Assembly (NCBI RefSeq): GCF_000454545.1
Contig: NZ_CM002139.1
Location: 784,388-848,387 of the forward strand
Source: Xanthomonas cassavae CFBP 4642
Lineage (GTDB): Bacteria > Pseudomonadota > Gammaproteobacteria > Xanthomonadales > Xanthomonadaceae
Direction: 5' to 3'
DNA: 64,000 nucleotides
Shown: one piece after another, positions 41,686-49,293 of the stretch
How the letters are laid out: each line of letters opens with the position of its first letter
Numbering within the stretch: position 1 is the first letter of the stretch
The notes under the pieces: model-generated
Databases searched by the model: none
Seen by the model: the letters and a program-made list of their open reading frames with translations, nothing else
Told to the model about the DNA's origin: nothing
Position numbers and translations under genes: made by a program

Positions 41686-41828
41686 AGGGCTGCTAACAGA
41701 ACGTAGCGAGCAGTCGTCAGGTGGGTGCGGACGGCGCGGAGGAAGCGGAGTGTACGCGTGGTACATGCCGCACCAGGCACCGGCCGCGCCCGCCTGGCGG
41801 TGAGCGCAGTGGTGTTGTTAGCTGCGCT
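41686..41828. mobile_element. MITE-like element, copy 2 (143 bp)
   Basis: The termini are imperfect inverted repeats (AGGGCTGCTAACA at 41686-41698 and TGTTAGCTGCGCT at 41816-41828). The left interior (GTAGCGAGCAG, then GGACGGCGCG) matches copy 1 at 10396-10525. The element lies between the outer membrane protein stop codon and its terminator, so it adds about 140 bp to the 3' end of that transcript. Confidence 0.65.
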
Positions 41829-42666
41829 AGAAGCGATACGTTGCCGTCAGCCGCACTGCATTGGTCGAAAAGTCGGTATCGGTGCGACGCAGATCGGTGC
41901 CGGCCGGGTTGACCCGCAGGAACGGGTTGGTCGGCGGCGCGGTGCCAGGCCCGACGCGGACGCGGGTGTCTTCGTCCTGCAGCCGGGTGAACAGATAGTC
42001 CACACCTACCGAGACATGGTCGCTCAAGCGACGCTGCAGGCCGACGCCGGCCTGGTAGCCATCGGCGCTGTCGCCGCCGCTGCCGGTGAAGCTGTTGGCG
42101 GTATTGCTGCTGGCAAAGCTGTGGTCGAACTCGCCGCGCGCCACGCCGGCGGTGAAGTAGGCCAGGTAATCGCCCTGCTGGCCGAACGCGTAGCCGATCC
42201 GGCCGCGCAATGCTGCGGTGCGGTTGAGCTGGCGGGTGAAGGTATACAACGCAGGCGTGGTACTGAAGGCGCTGACGCTGTCGCGGATGTCGTTGCGGGT
42301 GTACTCGGCCACCACGCCATAGACCCAGTTGCCGGCCTGCCAGTCGTAGCCCAGCCGCGCGCCGTATTCGGCACCGCCCTTGTCCTTGCTGCAGCCGCTG
42401 GCCGGCGTGCGCCCGGCCGCCGCACCACCGCAGAAACCTGGCGAGAACGCGTCGGCGCCGGTGGCGGTGCTGACCTGGTCGCCGTCGCGGCCATCCAGAT
42501 CGGTATCGAAGCCGAAGCGGCCACCGGACACGCCGGCCGGATCGGCGCCGCCGACATGGGCGCCGATGGAAACGCCGGACCAGTCGGCCGGGCCGGTTTG
42601 TGCCCAGGCCGAAGGGGCCAGGGCTAGCACGACGAGAGCGGCGGAAGCGAGCGGGGTGGTTTTCAT
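41827..42666 (-). CDS. Outer membrane beta-barrel protein
   Basis: The 279-residue protein has a signal peptide ([22 protein letters not shown]) and alternating strands with aromatic belts ([53 protein letters not shown]), ending in VRLTATYRF with the C-terminal Phe needed for outer membrane assembly. It fits the opacity/OmpA-like small barrel group, without a peptidoglycan-binding domain. The stop codon overlaps the end of a MITE-like element by two bases. Confidence 0.84.
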   Translation of the reverse strand: MKTTPLASAALVVLALAPSAWAQTGPADWSGVSIGAHVGGADPAGVSGGRFGFDTDLDGRDGDQVSTATGADAFSPGFCGGAAAGRTPASGCSKDKGGAEYGARLGYDWQAGNWVYGVVAEYTRNDIRDSVSAFSTTPALYTFTRQLNRTAALRGRIGYAFGQQGDYLAYFTAGVARGEFDHSFASSNTANSFTGSGGDSADGYQAGVGLQRRLSDHVSVGVDYLFTRLQDEDTRVRVGPGTAPPTNPFLRVNPAGTDLRRTDTDFSTNAVRLTATYRF

Positions 42667-42980
42667 GTGGTCTCCTTGCATCTGGCGCGGCGCGCCGGTC
42701 TGGTACCTACGCGCTCGCGTCCGCTACGGATGCACCGGCGCTCGCGTTTTGCGACGCGCGTGTCCGTGCGGATGCCGTCGGGTGGACGCCAAGGCACCAC
42801 GTGGAGGACGCGGACCTGGGCGAGATGCCCCCTGCGTGGAGACTCTTGACTCGCCTGAATGCCGGGCAAGGCTGGTCCCTGCCGTCCATGCGATGGGTGG
42901 GTCAAACCTCCGGGAGGGCTCGGCTTTCCTCGCCGGTCCCTGGTTGCGACAATGGGGCTCCTGCATTTCCCGAGCTGCCC
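42667..42980. other. 314-bp divergent intergenic region
   Basis: This separates the outer membrane protein gene from rpe and should hold both promoters. I see no RNA gene or strong hairpin in it. Confidence 0.45.
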
Positions 42981-43652
42981 ATGCAACCGACGGCAATCGC
43001 CCCGTCCATCCTGTCCGCCGATTTCGCCCGTCTGGGCGAAGAAGTGAACAACGTCCTGAAGGCCGGCGCCGACTGGGTGCACTTCGATGTGATGGACAAC
43101 CATTACGTGCCCAATCTCACCATCGGCCCGATGGTGTGCCAGGCACTGCGCAAGCACGGCATCGTCGCACCGATCGATGTGCACCTGATGGTGGAGCCGG
43201 TGGACCGCATCGTGCCGGACTTCGCCGAGGCCGGTGCCACCACCATCAGTTTCCACCCCGAAGCCAGCCGCCACGTGCACCGCACCATCCAGCTGATCAA
43301 ATCACACGGCTGCCAGGCTGGCCTGGTGCTCAATCCGGCCACCCCGGTGGATATTCTGGACTGGGTGCTGCCCGAGCTGGATCTGGTGCTGGTGATGTCG
43401 GTCAATCCCGGCTTCGGCGGGCAGGCCTTCATTTCGTCGGCGCTGGACAAGCTGCGCGCCATCCGCCGCAAGATCGATGCGACGGGCAAGCCGATCCGGC
43501 TGGAGATCGACGGCGGGGTCAAGGCCGACAACATCGGTGCGATTGCCGCCGCCGGTGCCGACACCTTCGTGGCTGGCTCGGCCATCTTCAACGCGCCCGA
43601 CTATGCGCAGGTGATCGGGCAGATGCGCGCGGCGGTGGATGCTGTGCGATGA
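42981..43652 (+). CDS. rpe: Ribulose-phosphate 3-epimerase
   Basis: The 223-residue TIM-barrel enzyme interconverts ribulose 5-phosphate and xylulose 5-phosphate in the pentose phosphate pathway. The signatures are [53 protein letters not shown] and [11 protein letters not shown], with the metal-ligand Asp and His residues in place. Its stop codon overlaps the start of the GNAT gene (ATGA), so the two are translationally coupled. Confidence 0.97.
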   Translation: MQPTAIAPSILSADFARLGEEVNNVLKAGADWVHFDVMDNHYVPNLTIGPMVCQALRKHGIVAPIDVHLMVEPVDRIVPDFAEAGATTISFHPEASRHVHRTIQLIKSHGCQAGLVLNPATPVDILDWVLPELDLVLVMSVNPGFGGQAFISSALDKLRAIRRKIDATGKPIRLEIDGGVKADNIGAIAAAGADTFVAGSAIFNAPDYAQVIGQMRAAVDAVR

Positions 43653-44140
43653 GCCCGGCTGCGCCGCAGACCCGCACGGCCACGCCGGACGATGTGCCGT
43701 TGCTGCACGAGTTGATCACCGCGCTGGCGGTCTACGAGCGCGAGCCCGATGCGGTCACGGCCACCCCGGACGATCTGCGCGCCAGCCTGTTCGGCGACGG
43801 CGCCAGCGCGCATGCGCTGATCTGCGAGCAGGACGGCCAGACACTGGGATTTGCGGTGTATTTCTTCAATTACTCCACCTGGCTGGGCCGCAACGGCCTG
43901 TATCTGGAAGACCTGTTCGTGCGCCCGCAAGCGCGCGGCAAGGGGGCGGGCCTGGCGCTGTTGCGGCATCTGGCGCAGCTGGCCGTACAGCGTGGCTGCG
44001 GACGTTTCGAGTGGTCGGTGCTGGACTGGAATCAACCGGCGATCGACTTCTACCAGGCCGTCGGTGCCCGCCCGATGGATGGCTGGACGGTGTACCGGCT
44101 CGATGGCGAACGACTGGCCGCCTTTGCCGCAGGCGCCTGA
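43649..44140 (+). CDS. GNAT family N-acetyltransferase
   Basis: The 163-residue protein has GNAT motif A ([24 protein letters not shown], with the acetyl-CoA pyrophosphate loop RxxGxG/A) and [25 protein letters not shown], typical of the SAT-like diamine acetyltransferases. The substrate is not determined. It is coupled to rpe by a 4-bp overlap. A hairpin follows at 44191. Confidence 0.87.
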   Translation: MSPAAPQTRTATPDDVPLLHELITALAVYEREPDAVTATPDDLRASLFGDGASAHALICEQDGQTLGFAVYFFNYSTWLGRNGLYLEDLFVRPQARGKGAGLALLRHLAQLAVQRGCGRFEWSVLDWNQPAIDFYQAVGARPMDGWTVYRLDGERLAAFAAGA

Positions 44141-44190
44141 GCGCAGACGCTGCACTGCGCTCGGGCGCCGTGTACCTGCCCGGTAAAAGG

Positions 44191-44216
44191 AAGGCCGCCC
44201 CCATCGGAGCGGCCTT
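44191..44216 (+). terminator. Hairpin after the rpe-GNAT operon
   Basis: An 8-bp stem (AAGGCCGC/GCGGCCTT) with a 10-base loop lies 50 bp after the GNAT stop. No T-run follows, so intrinsic termination is only likely, not certain. The satellite's left attachment repeat begins 10 bp downstream. Confidence 0.55.
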
Positions 44217-44225
44217 CAAGAAAAT

Positions 44226-44243
44226 TGGAGGCTGATCCTGCCT
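44226..44243. repeat. attL core repeat
   Basis: This 18-bp sequence, TGGAGGCTGATCCTGCCT, is identical to 59382-59399. It lies between the GNAT hairpin and the integrase gene. The site is not in a tRNA gene. Confidence 0.86.
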
Positions 44244-44477
44244 GGGTATGATCGTCCTTTAGCGTCCTGCAGTGTCCTAATCAAGTGATTCCATCTGCAT
44301 GATTAATAAGGGATTTGTACTTGTCCGTCCTAAGCGGTCCGATTCAATCTGATGATGTTTGGGGGTATCCTTGCTGCTCCGGTACCCCCAGGTGCAGAAG
44401 CCGCACCACCTCGGCCGTTAGGCTGCAGCTTGGTGTTGATGGCTGAGTTTGCGCCGTACATGACGATTGAATGCCCA

Positions 44478-45710
44478 ATGGCCAAACGCACCGCCCCTCT
44501 CGCAGAGCTAGTTTTCCGCAAGAGTCGCTACAACCCTGACGGAAAAGGCAACCGGCTTTTTGATGGCGGCGGTTTGTATTTGGAACTGCGCCCCAGTGGG
44601 GCAAGGCTCTGGCGTCTGAAGTACCGCTTTGCGGGGAAAGAGCAGCTAATGTCCATCGGTAGCTATCCGGACGTGACCAGTGCTCAGGCACGTGTACGCC
44701 GCAGCGAAGTGAAGTCGCTCTTGGACAAGGGAGTTGACCCGGCTGCACTGCGTCGGCAGGAAAAGCTCACGCGCGGCATCGAAATGGCGACGACGTTCCA
44801 ATCTGTGGCGACGGAGTGGATAGAGCGCTTCTCCCCTAACTGGGCTCATTCGCACACCCGCATGGTGAAGATGCGATTGGAAAACGACGTCTACCCTTGG
44901 TTGGGTCGTGTGCCCATCGCCGATTTAAAGCCACAGGATCTGCTTCCAATCCTCGTCAGAGTAGAGAAGCGCGGCGCGCAAGCCACTGCGCATCGTATCC
45001 GTCAGTGCATGAGCCTCGTCTTTCGCTATGCCATCGCTACCGGTAGAGCGGAGCGTGATCCCGCTGGTGATCTACGTGGCGCGCTGAGGCCCGCAATCGC
45101 GCGTCGATATGCGACCACAACTGATCCATCCAAGATTGGCGCGCTGCTCCGCGCTATCGATTCATATGAGGGGAGCCTGGTTGTGCGCGCGGCCCTGCAA
45201 CTGCTCCCATTACTTTTTGTTCGGCCCGGGGAGCTGCGGGGTGCGCGGTGGGAAGAGATCAATCTGGAAGCGTGGGAGTGGCGGATACCTGCTGCGCGGC
45301 TGAAATTGCGCTATGCGGAGAAGCTGGATACGCACAATGCTGGTCACGTCGTCCCCCTCTCGACACAGGCGATGGCTGTAATTGAGCGCCTGCTACCAAT
45401 GACAAGCGGCAGCGAGTTTGTACTTCCAAGCATCCGAAGTTTGAAGCGCCCCTTGGGCGAGTGCAGTGTGAACATTGCTTTGCGTCGCTTAGGCTTCGGC
45501 AAGGATGAAATCGTCGGTCATGGCTTCCGCCATATGGCTTCGACGCTACTCAATGAGCAGGCGTGGAGCGCTGACGCAATCGAGCGCCAGCTGGCTCATC
45601 GCCGAAAAGGCGTGCGCGGCACATACAACCTCGCCGAGTACCTGCCAGAGCGCCGTAAGATGATGCAAGCCTGGGCGGACTACTTGGACGGTCTCAGAGC
45701 ATCTATCTAG
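44478..45710 (+). CDS. int: P4-type tyrosine recombinase (integrase)
   Basis: The 410-residue protein has the N-terminal arm-binding DUF4102-type domain (RLFDGGGLYLELRPSGARLW), a SAM-like core-binding domain, and the tyrosine recombinase catalytic domain with Arg249 (VRPGELRGARWEE), His348/Arg351 (HGFRHMAS), His374 (QLAHRRKG) and the nucleophile Tyr383 (GTYNLAEYLPERR). It would integrate and excise the element at the 18-bp att sites. The start was set at 44478 because the family usually begins just before this domain; in-frame starts at 44432 and 44459 are possible since none has a strong ribosome site. Confidence 0.94.
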   Translation: MAKRTAPLAELVFRKSRYNPDGKGNRLFDGGGLYLELRPSGARLWRLKYRFAGKEQLMSIGSYPDVTSAQARVRRSEVKSLLDKGVDPAALRRQEKLTRGIEMATTFQSVATEWIERFSPNWAHSHTRMVKMRLENDVYPWLGRVPIADLKPQDLLPILVRVEKRGAQATAHRIRQCMSLVFRYAIATGRAERDPAGDLRGALRPAIARRYATTTDPSKIGALLRAIDSYEGSLVVRAALQLLPLLFVRPGELRGARWEEINLEAWEWRIPAARLKLRYAEKLDTHNAGHVVPLSTQAMAVIERLLPMTSGSEFVLPSIRSLKRPLGECSVNIALRRLGFGKDEIVGHGFRHMASTLLNEQAWSADAIERQLAHRRKGVRGTYNLAEYLPERRKMMQAWADYLDGLRASI

Positions 45711-45754
45711 CCGCTGTCTACCCACTTTTATTTTCGGATTTGCCATTTTTCAGG

Positions 45755-45855
45755 GTAACCGCTGTAACACGCGTAACGCCTCGGGAATAACGCAATAAAT
45801 TCAGTGCCTTGGAAGGTAGTGGCGGGCGTTCGGTTGCTAAGTAACGCCCTGTAAC
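45755..45855. repeat. GTTAC repeats near the left end (iteron-like)
   Basis: On the minus strand GTTAC cores occur at 45755, 45764 and 45773 (9 bp apart) and at 45841 and 45851 (10 bp apart). Related clusters in the opposite orientation are at 58599-58707. The 535-bp gap 45711-46246 that contains them has no convincing gene. They may be binding sites for the replication protein or for the integrase arm domain. Confidence 0.65.
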
Positions 45856-46168
45856 TCGTGTAGCAATCACCTCGCCTTGAGACGATGCCGGACGCACCCG
45901 GACGCCGGATCATGCCGCGCCTTGCGCGACGCAGGTCGGCGAGTTCAGCCGAGGTGATTCTTCGGCGAGCCTCTTCTCTGGCGCCAATTTTCTTCCTCGC
46001 CAGCCCGTGCGTCAGCAGACGCATGCGCCGCCCTGCGCTGCCAATTCCTTACTCCCGTTCGCCGGCTGTATCGCCGCACTTGCACGTCAGCGCCTTGCTC
46101 GCATCGTCTACGCGGGCCGGCAACGCCTGTCCGTTGTCCGCCTGATTCCGGCCGCGTCCAACAGAGTT

Positions 46169-46187
46169 TGTAAAAAAAGTTTTTACA
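46169..46187. promoter_or_regulatory. Palindrome upstream of the AlpA-like gene
   Basis: TGTAAAAA-AAG-TTTTTACA is a perfect 8-bp inverted repeat about 60 bp before the AlpA-like start. It is AT-rich in a GC-rich setting and could be an operator or promoter element controlling the early genes of the element. Confidence 0.55.
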
Positions 46188-46246
46188 CAGCCAGTCGCGT
46201 GAACTCCGACGCGTCGGCTTCTAGTCTCTGGGCAAGCCCAAAACAC

Positions 46247-46561
46247 ATGGCAGTCGTTGACCGACAGGTCAAAGCGCCACCTCAAACAATGCTCGCTTCC
46301 CGAACAACACCCGCCGCCTCACCAGGCACGCCGGCCAACGCACCACGTCCCGATGCTGGCCGCAGCGAACGCTTTTTGCGTAAGCCCGAAGTGCTCAGCC
46401 GCACCGGCATATCTCGATCCCACCTGTACTGGCTGATGGATCGCGACCGGTTTCCCAAGTCCATCCCGCTCTCTCCCCGCGTCACGGTCTGGCTTGAGTC
46501 AGACGTTGATGCCTGGATCGCAGCCCAGATTCCCGCCACCCATCCGCGAGCACAGTCATGA
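46247..46561 (+). CDS. AlpA-like transcriptional regulator
   Basis: The 104-residue protein has the AlpA/excisionase helix-turn-helix: RFLRKPEVLSRTGISRSHLYWLMDRDRFPKSIPLSPRVTVWLESDVDAWIAAQI. In P4-type elements such proteins (Vis/AlpA) control integrase expression or act as directionality factors. The N-terminal 40 residues are low-complexity and may not be translated; an ATG at 46289 gives a 90-residue form. Its stop overlaps the next start by 4 bp (ATGA). Confidence 0.83.
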   Translation: MAVVDRQVKAPPQTMLASRTTPAASPGTPANAPRPDAGRSERFLRKPEVLSRTGISRSHLYWLMDRDRFPKSIPLSPRVTVWLESDVDAWIAAQIPATHPRAQS

Positions 46562-46755
46562 CTGACGACATCCAACTGACCATCTCCGGCAAGCGCTTCA
46601 CGCTGACGCGCGCCGAAGCCGAGTTCCTTGCCGAACACCTGCGCACCGCCATCGCGCAGCCGAACCTTGGCCTGCACTTCACCCATCACCGACCTGGTCG
46701 GATTGGCGAGATCGTGTTGACGCGCGGCGCTCCCACCATCTTGACCGATTGCTGA
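46558..46755 (+). CDS. Small hypothetical protein, element-borne
   Basis: This 65-residue protein (MTDDIQLTISGKRFTLTRAE) has two predicted beta strands and a helix and no recognised domain. It starts inside the AlpA-like stop codon and ends 7 bp before the zinc-finger gene, so it is part of a tightly packed early operon. An internal similarity to SAM-like or sigma-binding proteins was not found. Confidence 0.65.
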   Translation: MTDDIQLTISGKRFTLTRAEAEFLAEHLRTAIAQPNLGLHFTHHRPGRIGEIVLTRGAPTILTDC

Positions 46756-46762
46756 GGCGCCC

Positions 46763-47044
46763 ATGACCACTCCCGTTCGCGCGTTTCTTCGCTGCCCGCA
46801 CTGTGATGCTGCTGCCATCGTCCGGTCGAGCGTGTCCCACAACAGGCTGCTCCGTGAATCGATGCTTCAGTGTCGCAACGCACTTTGCGGGCACACCTTC
46901 ACCGCCTACACCGAAATCGTCCGCACCATCTCCCCAAGCGCGTGCCCAAGCCCCGAAATCTGCCTGCCGATCAGCAGCGCAGCAGAGAAGGCCGCCTTCA
47001 AGGCAAAGTTGATCGAAAAGCAGCTGGTCGGGAAGAACGCGTGA
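46763..47044 (+). CDS. Ogr/Delta-like zinc-finger protein
   Basis: The 93-residue protein has a four-Cys pattern typical of the Ogr/Delta family: CPHC near residue 11, then CRNALCGHTFTAYTEIVRTISP. In phages P2 and P4 these small proteins activate late-gene transcription through RNA polymerase. The C-terminal helix (EKAAFKAKLIEKQLVGKN) is basic. This supports a P2/P4-like lifestyle for the element, in which a helper phage's late promoters may be recognised (inference). Confidence 0.84.
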   Translation: MTTPVRAFLRCPHCDAAAIVRSSVSHNRLLRESMLQCRNALCGHTFTAYTEIVRTISPSACPSPEICLPISSAAEKAAFKAKLIEKQLVGKNA

Positions 47045-47335
47045 TGTTCCGGTTGACAGTGCGCGGCCAGTGCGTGCAGCATTCCCACGTCGCCGCACAA
47101 TCGGCGACCGGGATTGCAGTCCCGCAACCGAGGCGCACCAGCGCCCATCGACAGATGCTCGGCGCTTTTTTTTGCCCGCAGCATTGTCGCGGGCGACTGT
47201 CTACCGATTCTACGGCGGGCGGTGCGCGGGGGCCGAAAGGCCCGCCGGTCCTCGGCCGGTACTGCAACCGCGTACCGTCCGCCACCCTGATTGCAGTCAA
47301 GGCGGCGGATTCCCACACTACCGAGGAATCCAGCC
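47045..47335 (+). other. Ash-like region with a repeated 10-mer
   Basis: The stretch between the zinc-finger gene and the next small gene is open in one frame from an ATG at 47044, with low-complexity Arg/Ser/His-rich translation (MFRLTVRGQCVQHSHVAAQS; later ATLIAVKAADSHTTEE). In P4-type satellites a poorly conserved Ash-type frame often lies here, so it may be one; alternatively it is a non-coding regulatory RNA region. GATTGCAGTC occurs twice, at 47112-47121 (inside the palindrome GGGATTGCAGTCCC) and 47289-47298. That frame stays open into the gene at 47542. Confidence 0.45.
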
Positions 47336-47545
47336 ATGTCTCACGACACCCTAATTGCGCCTACGCGTTTCAGCGTTCGCATTGCCCATCATTTTGGCGA
47401 AATCGCCGACACCCTCGATTGGGATCACTCCCGTTGGCTGGCGCTCGATGCGTGCCTGCAAGCCACCGGGAAGCAACCCGAAGCACTGACGCTGGCCGAG
47501 ATCCAGCAGGCCATTGCCGCCGCCGCGCAGGAGGTTGCGCGATGA
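47336..47545 (+). CDS. Small hypothetical protein, element-borne
   Basis: This 69-residue protein (MSHDTLIAPTRFSVRIAHHF, then GEIADTLDWDHSRW) is mostly helical and unrecognised. GAGGAATCC lies upstream of the ATG at 47336. Its stop codon overlaps the next gene (ATGA), marking the start of a run of four tightly packed genes leading into the Toprim gene. Confidence 0.65.
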   Translation: MSHDTLIAPTRFSVRIAHHFGEIADTLDWDHSRWLALDACLQATGKQPEALTLAEIQQAIAAAAQEVAR

Positions 47546-47757
47546 TCGGTTCGCACCTTGATGCCCTGGTCGGTAACGACGATGCGGTGATGCACGACTT
47601 GTTCAGTGCGACCCGTCAGCTGCTGCGCATCTACGAAATGCCAATGACCGCGCTGTTCCAGCTGGTCGAGGCGCTTGAGCGTCGGGCCGGTTCCATGGAA
47701 GACCTGTCGCTGGGCGAACTCTTGATGATGGTCGGCAGCGTGGAGGTGACCCCATGA
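47542..47757 (+). CDS. Small hypothetical protein, element-borne
   Basis: This 71-residue protein (MIGSHLDALVGNDDAVMHDL) is helical with an acidic N-terminus and no recognised domain. It overlaps both neighbours by 4 bp. Position suggests a role in the replication or control module of the element, but nothing in the sequence shows what it does. Confidence 0.66.
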   Translation: MIGSHLDALVGNDDAVMHDLFSATRQLLRIYEMPMTALFQLVEALERRAGSMEDLSLGELLMMVGSVEVTP

Positions 47758-48404
47758 CGCACGAGACCGTTGGACTGTCGGGCGTACCGAACATGGGCGA
47801 CGGCCAAGTGAGCGCCACGATTCTAGATGCGGTGCTTGACGCCGAGCGCGCAGAGAAGATCTTGCGTTTAGCGCACCGCATCGATCGCCTGCGGTGCAAG
47901 GCCGAAAAGCACCTGGCAACCGCACGCGCAGAGCTCGATGAAGCGCTGCAGGGCCATCCGCTTGAAGATCGGCTGCGCACGCGCTTTTTCGAGCCGCTGG
48001 AACATGAGTGCACAGAGCTGGCCCGCGTTTTTCAGCGCGTGCAGTGCCGCCTGTCGCTGTTCACTCCTGCCCAATCACAGAAGCAGTCCGAGGACTGCAT
48101 GGCCTTGCAATTGGAGGACATCCAGGCCGAGCGAGCGGCCAGCGATGCAGAGGCACCATGCGCGTGCACCGCGCCCGAATTGCCGTTCGGCTACTGGATG
48201 AGTGAGGACAGCTACAACCGGCTCAGGCGCGCCCGCTGGACGGCGTTGATGTTGAGCGGCATGGGCGATGGTATGGCCGAACGCATGGCGCTGTCGTTCG
48301 AATCGATGGCCGCCAGCACGCTCTACATCCACGAGGATCTGGCTGCGGTCATGAACGACGCCACGCATAGCACCGAGTTGGTGGCTGACGATGCGTCGTG
48401 CTGA
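47754..48404 (+). CDS. Hypothetical protein, element-borne
   Basis: The 216-residue protein has a helical, Leu/Glu/Arg-rich N-terminal half (ERAEKILRLAHRIDRLRCKAEKHLATARAELDE) that could form a coiled coil, and a C-terminal part with Cys pairs (PCACTAPELPFGYWMSEDSY) and a helical tail. No family was recognised. It overlaps its upstream neighbour by 4 bp and the Toprim gene by 14 bp. Confidence 0.72.
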   Translation: MTHETVGLSGVPNMGDGQVSATILDAVLDAERAEKILRLAHRIDRLRCKAEKHLATARAELDEALQGHPLEDRLRTRFFEPLEHECTELARVFQRVQCRLSLFTPAQSQKQSEDCMALQLEDIQAERAASDAEAPCACTAPELPFGYWMSEDSYNRLRRARWTALMLSGMGDGMAERMALSFESMAASTLYIHEDLAAVMNDATHSTELVADDASC

Positions 48405-49212
48405 CGGCTTCGTGGTTGCCATGCAATCGGCGGGCTTGCTGGTGGCGTCTGTTGTTGCCGATGGTCGTCTCCGGCGCGTACGGGCCGAAGGCGACGGCAG
48501 CGGGCAGCGCAGTGGCTGGTCTGTCCTGCATGCTGGTCCGCCGCTTGCCGGTGCCTATGGCAACTGGAAGACCGGCGCGAGCGCGCAATGGCGTGACAGC
48601 GAGGGTGGTTCGCTATCGGCTGCGGAGTTGGTGGAGATCCGCGAGAAAGTGCGCCGCGCACAGCGGCAACAGCAGGCCGAATGTGCGCGGCGCCACGCAG
48701 CGGCACGCGAGGCGGCATTGGCGCAATGGCGGCAGGCGGATGCGGCCAGCGCGACGCATGCCTATCTGGTCGCCAAGGGCGTGTCATCCCACGGGCTACG
48801 GCAATCACATGGGCATCTGCTGGTGCCCATGCGCGACGCCGAAGGGCACCTATGGAGCATGCAGACCATCGCGGCCGATGGAAGCAAGCGCTTCCTCGCA
48901 GGCGGTCGAAAGCGTGGCCTGTATTACGCCATCGGGCGAGAGGTCTCGGAGGTGGTGTGTATTGCCGAAGGCTATGCCACTGCTGCCAGCATCTATGAGG
49001 CGACGGGCTATCCAACCGCTGTGGCCTTCGACGCCGGCAACCTTGAACCCGTAGCGAGAGAGCTGCGCAATAAGTTCCCCGACGCCTTGATTGTGCTGTG
49101 TGCGGACGACGACGCGGCGACTGCGTTGTGCCGCGGCATCAATCCGGGCCTAGCCAATGCCCAACGCGCAGCGCACGCCGTCGGCGGTGTCGTGGCACTG
49201 CCGCCGCGCTAA
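48391..49212 (+). CDS. Toprim-domain protein, primase-like
   Basis: The 273-residue protein has the Toprim fold: the Glu motif VVCIAEGYATAASIYEATG (Glu193) and the DxD motif IVLCADDDAATA (Asp239-241). A Gln-rich basic helix precedes it (EIREKVRRAQRQQQAECARR, about 78-97). In P4-type satellites Toprim/primase and a helicase work together in replication; here they are separate genes instead of one fused alpha protein. The N-terminal zinc-ribbon of classical primases is not evident. Confidence 0.84.
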   Translation: MRRADGFVVAMQSAGLLVASVVADGRLRRVRAEGDGSGQRSGWSVLHAGPPLAGAYGNWKTGASAQWRDSEGGSLSAAELVEIREKVRRAQRQQQAECARRHAAAREAALAQWRQADAASATHAYLVAKGVSSHGLRQSHGHLLVPMRDAEGHLWSMQTIAADGSKRFLAGGRKRGLYYAIGREVSEVVCIAEGYATAASIYEATGYPTAVAFDAGNLEPVARELRNKFPDALIVLCADDDAATALCRGINPGLANAQRAAHAVGGVVALPPR

Positions 49213-49293
49213 CCCGATCACCCCTAAACGCCTCACCTTTGTGACCCTTTAACCCAAGGCGCAACGCGCCGACGTGGCAATGGAGCCTCGTGC

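Noticed and set aside
44191..44243. tRNA or tmRNA gene end at the integration site
   Set aside because: No cloverleaf, T-arm or CCA end could be drawn around the 18-bp repeat; only a short hairpin is present.
45728..46024. 98-codon minus-strand frame in the element
   Set aside because: It overlaps the GTTAC repeats, has no ribosome site and no family match. I treat the region as non-coding.
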